A program made the position numbers and the translations under genes. DNA of 64,000 bases. Source: Phoronis australis (taxonomy: Eukaryota; Phoronida; Phoronidae). Below, one piece after another: positions 45,437 through 58,600 of the stretch. Location: the NCBI GenBank assembly GCA_002633005.1, contig NMRA01000076.1, forward strand, positions 808,748 through 872,747, read 5' to 3'. The stretch's first letter is position 1. Each line of letters starts with the position of its first letter. The notes under the pieces are model-generated. The model ran no database searches. It had not been told where the DNA came from and saw nothing but the letters and a program-made list of their open reading frames with translations.

Positions 45437-46615
45437 TATTGTTACTGGTTGTCTGCGCACTACAGCACTAATAAGATCGCAGGATGGCACAGGGCTATTA
45501 CTCACCAATTTTATAAATTTAATTGTGATTGACTAATCTGTGGGCAACAGAACATTTCTTGGGATCGTCTGCTGTTATGACACTTTTAGCGACATTTGGC
45601 GACTTGACAATAAAGCTCCTTAAAAAGTTCTACGCGTTCCGAGTACGTATGTCGTGTGGTACTCTGAGTCTGATAATGAGGTAACATTAACCACCTAGGG
45701 TGGTTGTCTGTTGTAGTAAGCGCCCATGTCTGGTTAACCACCCACCCCTGATTTTTTGGGTTTGCCAATTTAACCACCCAGGGCATTAACCCGAACGTTT
45801 ACGGCTTGAACAATTACATTAAGCACTGCTCTGAATGGTGGAAGTGTTCCTTTCTTATGCTTTTTATGGATTTTCAACAAAAAATTGTGTTCCTGGTTGG
45901 AATCCACATGGGTACATGCACCATAATCTTCTGTGCTAATGTGATTTTTAGATTTTAAATCCAAGCTCGTAGTTGGCGTTCCTTGAACAGAGTCAAATCA
46001 CAATTAAGAGATTGAAATTTTGAAGTTTCCTTGATCATTTTATGAACAGCATTAATGCAATCTTTGTGATCAGTAATGACAACACCATTTCCTGACATCC
46101 ATTCTCTTAATAAAGCTTGACAATGGTCGATGTTTTACAGCCAAAACATGTCGATCTAGAAAAGTTGTTGTCTTTATTCAGATTGGCCGGCTTTATGCTG
46201 AAAAAAATGTAAGTATACATTTAATAGATGTTTTGAGTTTGGTATTTGAAGCTGCAGCAGTGTTAGGTAACAGAGTTTTATTGTGATGTGGGACTCACAA
46301 CTATTGAGTTGCTCATGAGTGAAAGATTCTTAATGTCCATGTGTGTCCCATTGTATTGTAGTGTTTGGTTTGGACAACTGGGGTGAGTTAATGCACAGCT
46401 GGTTACAGGTAAGATGGTGGAAAGCACGCCTTCGCAAACACAATGATGCGTTGGAACTTCACAACAGTCCGATGCACAAACCACCTTCAGTTCATGGAAT
46501 GGCAAATCACCAAAAAACAATTCATGATGCAATATTGTAAACAAGGTACAATATTATTATTGTCTCGTTGTTTCTAAAACATTGAGAGCTCATAAATGCT
46601 TCACCATTTTCAAAT
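45411..46615 (+). repeat. Second tandem 1.2-kb duplication, copy 1
   Basis: The segment from TGAGTCAGTGGACG to TTCACCATTTTCAAAT recurs at 46,617-47,826. I count about 25-30 differences over 1.2 kb (roughly 2%). Within it, 45,720-45,805 carries a unit of the repeat found in the 41.8-43.0-kb element (AAGCGCCCATGTCTGGTTAA, then TTTAACCACCCAGGGC and a CGTTTACGG end). There CpG has changed to TpG/CpA, as expected of an older methylated copy. Confidence 0.9.
45955..46134 (-). pseudogene. Possible relic coding fragment, 59 codons
   Basis: Between two in-frame stops on the minus strand lies a protein-like stretch including REWMSGNGVVITDHKDC and LTLFKERQLRAWI. A second frame immediately downstream continues protein-like (KSKNHISTEDYGACTHVD). 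The arrangement suggests a frameshifted coding remnant, perhaps of the host element. I do not recognise the family, and chance is possible. Copy 2 carries the same fragment with two or more substitutions. Confidence 0.25.
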
Positions 46616-46616
46616 N
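46616..46616. other. Single ambiguous base (N) at the second duplication junction
   Basis: The second and last N of the window, again exactly at the boundary between two near-identical 1.2-kb copies. Confidence 0.95.
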
Positions 46617-47826
46617 TGAGTCGGTGGACGATGTTTGCAATCCAAGTTATTGTTACTGGTCGTCTGCGCACTACAGCTCTAATAAGATCGCAGGACGGCA
46701 CAGGAATATTACTCACCAATTTTGTAAATTTAATTGTGATTGACTAATCTGTGGGCAACAGAACATTTCTTGGGATCGTCTGCTGTTATGACACTTTTAG
46801 CGGCGCATTTGGCGACTTGACAATAAAGCTCTTTGAAAAGTTCTACGCGTTCCGAGTACGTATGTCGTGTGGTACTCTGAGTCTGATAATGAGGTAAGAT
46901 TAACCACCCAGGGCGGTTGTCTGTTGTAATAAGCGCCCATGTCTGGTTAACCACAACCCCTGATTTTTTGGGTTTGCCAATTTAACCACCCAGGGCATTA
47001 ACCCGAACGTTTACGGTTTGAACAATTACATTAAGCACTGCTCTGAATGGTGGAAGTGTTCCTATCTTATGCTTTTTGTGAATTTTCAACAAAAAATTCT
47101 GTTCCTGGTTGGAATCCACATGGGTACATGCACCATAATCTTCTGTGCTAATGTGATTTTTAGATTTCAAATCCAAGCTCGTAGTTGGCGTTCCTTGAAC
47201 AGAGTCAAATCACAATTAAGAGATTGAAATTTTGAAGTTTCCTTGATCATTTTATGAACAGCATTAATGTAATCTCTGTGATCAGTAATGACAACACCAT
47301 TTCCTGACATCCATTCTCTTAATAAAGCTTGACAATGGTCGATGTTTTACAGCCAAACCATGTCGATCTAGAAAAGTTGTTGTCTTTATTCAGATTGGCC
47401 GGCTTTATGCTGAAAAAATGTAAGTATACATTTAATAGATGTTCTGAGTTTGGTATTTGAAGCTGCAGCAGTGTTAGGTAACAGTGTTTTATTGTGATGT
47501 GGGACTCACAACTATTGAGTTGCTCATGAGTGAAAGATTCTTAATATCCATGTGTGTCCCATTGTATTGTAGTGTTTGGTTGGGACAACTGGGGTGAGTT
47601 AATGCACAGCTGGTTACAGGTAAGATGGTGGAAAGCACGCCTTCGCAAACACAATGATGCGTTGGAACTTCACAACAGTCCGATGCACAAACCACCTTCA
47701 GTTCATGGAATGGCAAATCACCAAAAAACAATTCATGATGCAATATTGTAAACAAGGTACAATATTATTATTGTCTCGTTGTTTCTAAAACATTGAGAGC
47801 TCATAAATGCTTCACCATTTTCAAAT
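46617..47826 (+). repeat. Second tandem 1.2-kb duplication, copy 2
   Basis: Near-identical to 45,411-46,615, including the plus-strand 65-codon frame (46,343-46,540 in copy 1; 47,554-47,751 here), which differs at one residue. A CAG|GTAAGATGG donor-like site occurs in both. The left foldback arm is absent before this copy because the copy begins at the N. Confidence 0.9.
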
Positions 47827-50800
47827 TTTGCATCACACCAATAATTACTATAAGACAATATATTTGAAAAATTGCTGGCATGATCAAAATATTCGATTCC
47901 CCATAAAACTGAAAATAGACAATTTTCATTTAGTGCTTGCAAGAGTTGCTTTGCATGTACTAAGATTCACGACATATCACATTGACCATAAAACTTAAAA
48001 ACCTGATAAGGCAAGAATTGGCAAGGCACAACACCATGAGCTTGACTTTGTTGATAAAATTCCTAGTATTGTTGATAGAAGTTTTTGAGAAAAAAAAGTT
48101 ATTTATCAGAAAAATTCACTTTGTTACGGATCTTTAGAAGATCAGAGTCCATAAGTAAAGAACGATTCGACGTGCCTCATTCAATTTTTCAAATTTTTTA
48201 TGTTTGCAGAGCCACTCACTATGGCAGCAGCAAAACTTTTTGGCATCAAAATAACAAATGAAAGACTATAGTGATCAAGACTGACAGCAGTGTACAACTG
48301 TGGCATTGTGAATAACCACAGAATCAGAGAGGGCGCTGGTGTCTTCTAAGAAGTGACTATTTTCTATGACTGAGCTTCTGTTGGGCATTCTGCCTTCAAC
48401 ATAGCAGGCACTGTCTTAGCCATTACTGGTTCCTGCTGACGAGACAGACTGTTGCATAACAGTCAAAACCTCGAAATCTGTCAAGCCTTGGAAAGAAAAA
48501 GATGACAAAAAAACAATTGCAACTGGTTGCATTTAACGTCAATTATCAGTGAGGTGATGACAAGTGATCAGATAATCACAATTTGTGTCTTTCCTAATTA
48601 CTTGCTATTCTACGTCAAGCTCCATATACGGCACTAATTGCTGAATATGAACACGAATCTTGGTGCAGTAGATAATTACGCCAGGCAACGATTACATGGA
48701 ATGTGATTGCTACTTCACACATTCATAAGTCTTGACCACCAAACTTTACTGGAAAGCTCGGAAAACTGACAATTCATGTGCTACACATTCAGTAAGTTTT
48801 TACGCGATGAGATTGGTAACTTTTTAAGTCAAGTATTGCGTAAAGTTTGGGGGTCACGGCCCTGCTTTCAAAAGAAAACAAAAATGGCCAGCTTCACCAA
48901 AAATATCTTAAGACCTCTTTTTTCTTAAAGAAAAAATAATTTCAAATAATACAAAAAGTATTTTAAAGTTATGCATATCTTAAAATGAAAACCTGAAGTA
49001 CGAAGACCTTGACCCTGACCCAGGAATAAAACATTCTTCTTACGGTAAGAACCTACTTCTCCATACAAGATTAATGAGCCGCACTAGAAGATTATTACAA
49101 GGCAGGTTCAACTATAGTCTGATAAGAACAAAATTGTCAGTGACAGCCCTAAAAATGACATGCCTGTTTTGGCACCTGGGTCCCATGGGCAACTCCCCTA
49201 AATCCTCATGTGAACCACAAACAAACCCGATATGAAGTTGACTTGAAAAAGCTTGAAAGATCCTCAATAAGTCAAACTGCTGTCATCATTTTTCAACATC
49301 TTGGAAGTTGGCTGTACAGTACCATACATCAATAATTAGATGCCAACTTCAAACTTAGAATGAAATAAGTCATGGCAATGAATCTAGTTTCAGTGACAAT
49401 TAACAGACCCATTTTGGTTCCTTAAAAGAATGATCATGTAAAATTAGGTGTTCCCGACATGAAAATCTTTGAAGAGGCATGGAATGCGAAAGCTCCTCAA
49501 AATATCTTTTAAACAATTCTTGACAATTAAGTACCACTTCACAATGTCTAGTGCAGAGTAATTCATTTTCCCTGTGAGCAAATTTCCAGAAAAAATAACG
49601 AAATTGGGAATTTCTAAAACTCTCTGGTTACCACAACATTTCTAATCTCCCTCCCACTTATGATAAATGCGAGCATGCGCTCACAGTTAGATGCTTGAAG
49701 TCGCTTGAGGTCAAAGGTCACATTTCCATATAAGTAAAATGTCAATGTCTTGCCTGACACCAAATAAAGAGGCGTGTTTTGCCTTGTGAGAGAAAAATAG
49801 GCGAAGTGGTGAGCAGTTGACAAATCGCTTTTTTTGAAATTCGAAACTAGAAGGAAATGTTATGATATCGACAGAAAATAAAACAACAAACTTCAAAAAT
49901 ACTTAGTGAACAGGTTGAATTCTGTTTCAGTGGCAGAGAACCACTTTCAATAGTGCAAATTAGTCTGTTTACCGCGTTCCAGGCCTCTTTAACATGTACA
50001 TGCTCCAAACAAAAGTAGATTTTAGGGGATAAAATTACGGGTCTATAACTCGGGGAATGACAAGGGACACAAACAGAATAGCAACAAAATTCACTAGCGA
50101 GTGTGAACTTAGTTGTGTAACACCTGTAGATTGCGAACTACTTTTATCAGGGTGCAAAAACATAACCTACGTTGCCCATGTCAAAAACTAGTTCCACAAG
50201 TCAGAAAGTATTAATGCAACACAGCTGTCAACTCCTACAAAACCCATGAAAGCTAAAGTCTAAAGAGATTTGAAATAGACTCCTCGACGATGATGTGATT
50301 ACTAATAAACGCCAAGTGATAATTTGATAAATATACCCGAAATGTAGACAGAAACCTATTGTTAGTCATAGCCAGTCGCAGATAACCTGGTGATGGACAC
50401 TAACGAAGTTTTTTATTCACTCCTGCCAGTAGCTTCTCATCACTCAGGCAGGCAAACTATGAAAATTGACAATCACTCACGGCAACGCACCACATCAAAT
50501 TACTCACGCCATGGACTTGACTATGTTGTTAAAGACATGCATGTTCAAGCATTACATTGAGATGGCAAATGCAACTGCATACTTCATTTATTTAGAAAAT
50601 TTGAGACAAAGGATGAGATTTAATTTCTGAATTTTTACCACAAATAACAAAATTATATATCAGCAATTGTATCCATTCAGATGAAGACTCCTGTTCAGTT
50701 TAACGCCCACCACGGAAATTTCAACAAGATTTTACTTTTGAAAGCGAAGTTTCCCATATCAAGTTTGAGGATTTAACCCCATGTTTAAATTTTAATTATT

Positions 50801-50985
50801 CCTAGCAAAACAGCCAGTACTAAAAATAAAAAATCTCATTTTTTAGCAAAATAATTTTGAGCAAAATAACTAGTTTTACTAGGAAACATGTTTTACAAGT
50901 TCTACCACTATGCAAAATAGTCAGTGTTGCCATGTAACCATGTGCATGTGATTTCTCCTTTTTCCACTGTAAAAGTAACTTTTAA
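47827..50985. other. CpG-poor intron-like sequence, nothing recognised
   Basis: No supportable gene, RNA or tandem repeat. The minus-strand frames near 49,614-49,896 are short and overlap one another. Confidence 0.4.
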
Positions 50986-51078
50986 ACCTGTAAAGTGGCT
51001 GTGTTCATTGTATTTTTGACCTATTAGAAGCTGGGTTCATTGTATTTTAGACCTGTAAGAAGCTTGGTTCAGTCTAGT
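50986..51078 (+). repeat. ~33-bp imperfect tandem repeat, nearly three copies
   Basis: Units begin at 50,986, 51,019 and 51,051 with ACCTGTAAAGTGGCT / ACCTATTAGAAGCTG / ACCTGTAAGAAGCTT. The first two share GTTCATTGTATTTT; the third keeps only GGTTCA. Confidence 0.85.
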
Positions 51079-51924
51079 GCAATATGGCAATGTGATATTG
51101 TTTTCTGTATTCCCCTCCCGGACTACTTCAACAGTGCCCTCTGACATGGTAAGTTCAAAAGGTGGGTCAATGTCGACTCGAGGTAGTTGGCCGGTTCGAT
51201 CATCAAACTTTCCCAAAATAGTTTAAAGTAATACAGTGGCTGCAGTATAAGTAACACTCAACATGCAATCTGGTCCCAAACGTAATACCTGGAACAAAAC
51301 TATGACAGTTTTGTCTCAGTTTTCAATTGCTAAACATTATATCATATGCAACTGAGAGGCATCTATTCCTCGTAACTACAATATCAAATATTGTTGTTAT
51401 TTAACTATTTTCAGTAAATGTTACAAGTTCAATGCAAAGTTACATTGTTTTCATCTTGTTATCTCTTTTCAAGTAATAAATCGTTACATTTAAAACTGTT
51501 GCTTTTCCTAAAGAAAACTTGTAACTTAACGCGCAATTACATAACATCTAGGATGTGATCCATAACATGAACAGTCTGGGTAAAGTATTTAAAAAATCAG
51601 CCAAAAAATGAAAGAAACTTAGAAATTCAAAGCGTATGGGATAAATACAAAACATACCTCGATTGGCATAGATGAAGTAAAAACCCATTGTTCCGCATAT
51701 CGACCAATACCAAAGGTTGAGGTGTAAAATTTTGGGTATTCATGATATGAAACCCTTTGAAAATGGTAATTAGAGCAATTATTTTTCTCCAAAATTATTC
51801 ATACTTTACAAAAAAATTGTTTAGATCGAGTTACAAAGAATAAAAAATATGATTATTGAATAACGGCTAACGAAGATTTTTGCACTTGTAAGAAAGTGTG
51901 AACCAAAACTCAAGCAATACTCAA
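51079..51924. other. CpG-poor sequence, nothing recognised
   Basis: No gene or repeat recognised. Confidence 0.4.
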
Positions 51925-52324
51925 ACCTTACGCTAACAGGACTTGCACGCAAGTGGACGAGAAAGCAAAGCGTGTACTGTTTATCCCACAGCATCCAGCG
52001 AGTTCCTTGGCCCATCATAGCCATGATGGCACCGTCACGAATTGAAGTGAACTAGTTGCTATTCATGGGTTTGGTAAACGTGTTGGATGAGATAATTGCA
52101 GTCATAAACAAACATACCTGTTTAGCGTAAGAGTTTCAAAGTCAAAAAATGAACAATAAGTAAGGCAAATGACCAACATGACTGTGATTAAAATTGAAGA
52201 GAAAGTAGTAGCCATCTTGGAATTTTTAAAATCGACGCACTATAAGAGAAATTAGCGAATAGGTCTTCTTCAGCATCGCGGCTAAGTCACGAACATTAAT
52301 TTGTGCATCAATTAGGAGGCGCTT
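51925..52324 (+). repeat. Dispersed family C, copy matching the 16.2-17.8-kb element
   Basis: GGACTTGCACGCAAGTGGAC, CCCACAGCATCCAGCGAG, CTAGTTGCTATTCATGGG and AGTAAGGCAAA phrases align in order with 16,205-16,425 and 17,430-17,656. The following AGAGAAATTAGCGAATAGG matches 17,730 onward. Divergence is clearly higher than between the two tandem copies at 15-17 kb, so this is a separate old insertion. Confidence 0.75.
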
Positions 52325-52495
52325 GTCACAGTCTGGCTTAGATAGTCACAGTCTGGCTTAGATAGTCACAGCCTGGCTTAGTCACAAACTGGCTTAGATA
52401 GTCACAGTCTGGCTTAGATAGTCACAGTCTGGCTTAGTCACAAACTGGCTTACATAGTCAAAGTCTGGCTTAGATAGTCAAAGTCTGGCATAGAT
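52325..52495 (+). repeat. 20-bp minisatellite with 20-20-16 higher-order pattern
   Basis: Nine units with consensus GTCACAGTCTGGCTTAGATA. Lengths in order are 20, 20, 16, 20, 20, 16, 20, 20, 19; the 16-base units lack GATA. The first six form two 56-bp trimers, so a trimer was duplicated after the monomer array had formed. The same block is single-copy in the related element at 17.8 kb. Confidence 0.95.
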
Positions 52496-55400
52496 TTGCT
52501 TAGGCCGCTGGGGTAACAAAACCACAAATGCTAGTGTAGGAGTTGTCTCACCACTGCAATTATCTATACAGGAGGTGAATGGCTGGTGTTGACTGGTACA
52601 AATGTGTAGAACACATCTAACTACGACCAATTGGCAAAAAAACACATAAACACCCATAATTAGACAGAAAATTTGACATAATGACACGAGGTGTTGACAG
52701 GTTGGATTTGTTGTGATTTTTCGCATTTACCCATTATGGTGTAGCAAACGGTTATATACCTCATTGTACAACGTTTAAGAAATCATAATGGCTTAAAGAT
52801 TCTGAAAAAAGACGGTGTTGTGGATAACTTTTTGCAAAGAAACGGAATTTCTTACATTAATTATTTCAAAATAATGTTTTGTACCTGCTGAACGATCTTA
52901 CGAAAGTAAATATTAATAGATATATGAACTGGAAGCTTCCCTAATCAAAAAAGTTTAGCTTTCCATAAAAATGTCACATCCCACAAAATTAAACAGTCTG
53001 CCCAAGGGCGTTAACCTAAGAAAGCACTTGAGACCCTACAACTCCAAAAATTGTTCTACCTATTAACCCTTCTTCATTATGCAACCCCTAAGCCCTAGTC
53101 AGCTGGCCAGATAGCCAGTCAGTCTGGGGACAAACTGACCCCCAAGCAACATTAGGGAAAGTAGAGAACCTGTGAGATCTCACAGACCAATTACAGTCCC
53201 AGTGGCAACCCCATTGATGACACAAGTCTGCAACCTTTCTCTGTATTGAGAAAGGGCAATTGTTTGAAGGGTGAAATTCATACCAGGACAGCACCACCAA
53301 ATGATAGCATCATTGTTGGTCTGGTTGAAAAATGATCATCTAATTGTGCCTCCACCCTTGTGGAGCCTATTAAATAGAAAAATTTTGTTTTAAATCCTTG
53401 AAAGCAGACAAAAGACTGAAACCAAGGGGTAGACAGACGACATCTGTTTCTCAATTGAACCAACAAACTAAAAAATTAAAAGTTGCAAAGCAATAATAAA
53501 GCAGAAACCAATCAAACAAAACACGTATTAAAAAATATATATACTTAATAAAAAACACAGATTATTCAAACACATGAAACAAGTCACAAAAACTTTCTTA
53601 TTGGAAAGCACAGTTGAATCGTCCTTATAATAACAAAAATTATTGGACAAAATATATTCCTTAAAAGTCAAGAATCCTTCAAAAATAATTGTGAAAAATA
53701 TATTTCTTAATCAATTGTTGATGTTTCTCATGTTGAAGGAAAAAGTACGATATCCCTATCTTGCTACCATAGTAACTTGAGCACCTTACCTCTTAAATTT
53801 CGATTACATTTTAATGGCAAACAAGATTCTGACATTCTCTCAGATCAACAACAAACCTGTGAGTCCAGTTGATCTCAGCTCACACAACACAAGGGTATTA
53901 CATACAACACAGTCACACTATAACACAAATATGACTTTCATTGTATAACTTTGTCATCACAATGGTAGGGTCAACAGACCTATCTCATGATCTGCAAGAT
54001 TGAAATTCTAAAGCAATTAACAAATCAAAACATGCCCTCCCCTAGTCACAAAGTGCTGTGTTTGGCCAGACTGGTGGTGAATGTCAGAGGCAATTGAGTC
54101 TCCTGACTGCACAGGTGAGAAAAGAGTCTGATTTCATAGTATCAGGAGGGGTCCTTAAAGGCTCTATAATTTAGCAGGAAATATGGAAGTCAAATGGAAT
54201 TCTATAGTGTAGGATTTATCAAACGCTATCTTAATTTCAGCTCGTTTTGTACTGTCAAACACCAATGAAACAAAACCTTACTCAGGTAAAATTTTCAGCA
54301 TTTTTAAAATGAATCAGATATAATATTTCAAACCTGGAAGAAAGTGTAATTTTGCAATTATTTTTAGGGAAATTGAAGATATATATTATGATAACAACTC
54401 CTTATTTTCAGACACTGAAATATTATTGTCTAAAAATGTGGAGCCCTGTCCATGACTTTGAATTGAATAAAATCATTTGGTTACCAGGAAATGCTGATAA
54501 ATGGTGTCGAAAATTCCCAAAATACAATCAAAGGGCACAATGTGCTTCTCTTTTATCAAATTCTCGATTCTTTCTTTTTTCCTTTATCTAATTCTAAAAC
54601 TGAGCAGGCATCCTAAATGGAGCCTTTCAGGGCTGTCTGGGGCTTAGGTAGACTGGCTTTACATACTTAGCACAGAGCAGACCCCTTGATACAAAAGCTT
54701 ACATCAGTTCACAAATTACTGCATAATCTTTGAGCACAAATACCCCACCATTACCCACAGAAATAACACATAATACTGACTAATACCTGGCTTTATTGAG
54801 GCTCTTGACTTGATTGAGGAAATTGTTGGTGTCTGAAGAAGTTATTGCCACTTTCATAATTAAAACATAAAAAAGGATGAGTGAAATAGATTGTGTCCAT
54901 TCGCATGATAGGGTTTATTAATCAGATGCAAACCACTTTGTTTAAAGTAACATTTAGTTGAATGTTAATCACTGTTTGAATAAATAGGGCAGAGAAGTGG
55001 TAACCTTCCAATGACAATTTTTACACACTACTTAGAAATCCTTGAACATGCATAGTACTCATTCTTTTTTGATGATTGCTTCCATGAAATCTGTGTATAT
55101 TTAATTTACTTTAAAAATTCAGTGAAAACTCTCCCAAATCAGGACATAAATTGGCACAGGTTATAATTTTTCATTTTCTCATGAAAGATCAGCATAGTAA
55201 AAAATACTTTGAAGTTCAATACCACACCATACCAGTTGAGAATGATTTGAGAAATTATAGGCATAATCGTAACACTGATAGAAGCGTTTCAAAGTGAAAC
55301 AATTGTTTGGCGATTACGTATTTTTGTTTAGAATTGCTGATATTCTCGAAGTTAGGGGATAATTCACCTGATGAGATGGCTTTGTCTACAAGAAACTAAA

Positions 55401-55567
55401 ACATTTTACGATTTCGAACGTTATTTCAACTTATACGTAAAAAGTTAGATAGATATTTTCTTCAATTTTGGATGAAGACAGTATTCATAAAGTTGCCATT
55501 TCCATTTTCAAAAGTTTACTGTATTGTTGCAGGTGCTCAAAATTCAACTTATTCTTTTATTATTCTT
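52496..55567. other. CpG-poor sequence; first 65 bases finish family C
   Basis: To about 52,560 the sequence follows family C (GGGGTAACAAAACCACAAAT, GTGTAGGAGTTG). After that nothing is recognised. A phrase at 54,343-54,370 (GTGTAATTTTGCAATTATTT) resembles family D. Confidence 0.4.
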
Positions 55568-55690
55568 CATAGTCACCATCACACTGACAGTCTGAAAATT
55601 CATGGGCATTTGCAATCATGTTAGAAGCCCTTAAAAAATTTAAAAAGTGCAGTTTTGGCGATTAGTTTTATCTGAAATTGGCGAGATTTT
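55568..55690 (+). repeat. Old dispersed repeat family D, copy 3 (weak)
   Basis: CATAGTCACCATCACACTGA, CAATCATGTTAGAAGCCC and GTGCAGTTTTGGCGATTAG appear in the same order as in the copies at 20.6 and 32.6 kb, with more changes. Confidence 0.45.
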
Positions 55691-58600
55691 ACTACAATCC
55701 TCCCATAAAATGTCCAGACTTATCTTTTTTGCTGAGCAACTTGACAAAACTAAGTCTTCTTTTCAGTCATGTCATGTCATTCCCTAAAATGGGGCATTCG
55801 CAGTAAATTTCAAAATAACAACATGGAGAGAGACTAGGTTAAGTAAACCTTGCTTCAAAGAAAATAACCCACCGCTATATATGATAATAATGGATTTTTG
55901 TTTCAGTAAAGTCGTACAAAAATCTAATACCTCGTACAGGCATTGCGAGTATAGGAAAACAACAATTCACCATGACAATTTTGTACAAATTAAAAGAATT
56001 CTCCGGAGACAATCTGTCAGCGAAGCTTACTGCCAGTTGAAGTACGTAATACCTCATGAAAAATCCCAATCGGAATGCGAGTCATTTTGCTGAAACAATC
56101 ACTGCAAACAGCAATTTACTGACCAAATTAAACAAAATCAAATATAAGCATTTGGAATTAGTCAAAACCCATTACCACAGCTGATTTAAAATAGAAGGCA
56201 CAAACTGTGAAATATATGATTTGCACAACTTCGGCGGAAACTTTCAATCCCACGTGCACTCGTCACGCAACTATGGAAAACCGCCATTTTTTCCCTGAGA
56301 CTTTTAGCGAGGGTACATGTTATGTACTGAAAATGACCTTGCTTCAGGAGCAGGAGAATCCAGAACTGTCTACTAGTGTCAAAACACGATAACTTCTTCC
56401 ATCAACAAATAAAAAAATTATTAGATACTAAAGTTAATCAAAATTCTGTCCCTCATTCTAAAACCAGCTAATCTTTGAACAGAGGTGTAATTTTATACTT
56501 ATTGAAAAAGGCGTCCTGCCTTTTTGTCGGTAACTGTCTAAAGATGATCTAGTTATTGATAGCATAGGATTCAATAATGTTAAGTTGATATCTTTAATAA
56601 TTTTCCTTAGGTTTTGATACCTGAGGGGTGCCTTGAGTATTATGAGACATCTAAAAATGAATTATTTAATTTATTCCTGACAACCAGTAGACAATATTTT
56701 GATACACCTTTAAAAATGTATTCCTTTTCACTGCACAGATACATTCAACACGGCCAATAACTAGATCAGCAATTTTACCACAATCTCAAGCAGTGTTGTT
56801 GTTTGAATTTGTAAAATTTCAAATCAAACACCAAGCCTTGTATATATCCTTATCACTACACACACCAGTTACCATACTCGGAACCTAACAAACGTATTTT
56901 TAAGCACAAAACAAGAAAAAAAATCAAAGAAAATTTATACAGGAATGTCTAGTTGTACAAGGAAATGACCTTGACACTGGGCCAATTCTTCACTTAATAC
57001 AGTATGGCTGAAGAGTGAAATTCTATTTTGTCAAATTTCTCCATAAAAATTAAGATTAAGACAATTTCAAATTTTAGTTCGTAACTTATGGTTTGTGCTG
57101 CATAGATGTCATAAAAGAACATTAAGTAAACTCCCATTTTATGCCAAAATATTACCAGTTTCCGAAAAATGGAAAATGACAATTTTGGAAATTATTTGCA
57201 TATGAAATAAGGAGAGAGAATTATCGTTAAAGGCTATCGAGGGAACACCTCTGCATCAGACCCCACATTGATTTAGACAATCCCAGATCTAAATGACAAC
57301 TCCTGTCTGCTCTCAGTGGGCATTTATGAAATACAATAACCCACAATTGTAAATTTAAACAAATACAATACTGTACTCATTGAATTAACACCCAGAGACT
57401 AAACAAAGACTAAACAAATTAGGAAGTGGAGTTATGCCCACCATTGGGGATGGGACACAAAATATTTGCAGTTGCTCAATTAGATAACGCATAATTCCTT
57501 CACTATTTTTGCACGCCGGTGCCATAACATTAGAATGTGCACGAGCCGAAACAACTGTTTCACATCTACTTCAATAGAGAATGGGTATTTTACCATCCGA
57601 AAGGGTTAGGTGGTGGCAGTTCTTTACTCAAAGGTAAGCGAGTTCCTTACATTTTGAGAGCCAAAATCTCTCGAGACGGGCATTCGCAGACACACCATTC
57701 GCAGACACACCAGCACTACTAAGGAAGCCTCGAGCTCATAAATTGGAGTTGGGCGTTTATCCCACACGTGTAAACAATTAGAAAATAAACGTGTTTTTAG
57801 ATATCTCTAAATGGGAATAAGAAACATCAGAAAAATAGTAAAAGTGGCAAATGGAAAAAAACTGCCGTTGTTTAGCTACGAGGAGGCGACTGCAATCTAA
57901 GATGACGCCTCCGTAAGTGTCGGTTTAAACCTCTTTACTGTAATGACAACATAATTACTAGACTAGCACAAACTAGGACTCGCCAAGCACAAACTACCAA
58001 CAATTTAGAAAACCTGTCCTATCATTAAGAAGATTTAGAAACTGGGGATAACTGAGAGAAATCGCCTTAAAGCCTCAGCAGAGGCAAGTTTTGTGACAAA
58101 TGCAGACATTTGTTGTCATAAGTAGCCAATTATTGCTGGATTACTTCTCCTATCCAACATGGATTTAGAGCAGAGACATTAAGGAGACAGTCTTCAACAG
58201 AACAAGTATGTCAATTTACACACAAAGCTGCCTAATCATAGGTAAAACACCACTCAAATATTCTCTTTAGTATGACTTAAATTCAGTGTATAATTCATTG
58301 TTCATTTGCTTAGTCAAGTCAATTATTTTTAAATCTATAGTGTGACTGAAGTTTATTGACATTTACCATATATTTAAAGGTAATTTGTTTAACTAATGAT
58401 GTTGGTAAATCTTAGAGGAAGGTTAGGGACCAATTTAGAGCTTATAACCCTGAAAGCAAAACTATAAAACTTTCTTACACTGAACATGGTTACATTCAGC
58501 CTGATTTAACCTTTCACAACAATAAGCCTCAAAACATCATTCACCAGCAGGACCCATCCAGACAAATAAGCAAGTCTTCCTTCCCTCTTACCAGCAGGCT

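Noticed and set aside
46343-46540. 65-codon plus-strand frame preserved in both duplication copies
   Set aside because: Preservation is expected if the copies are alleles or a very recent duplication, so it is not evidence of selection. No domain recognised.
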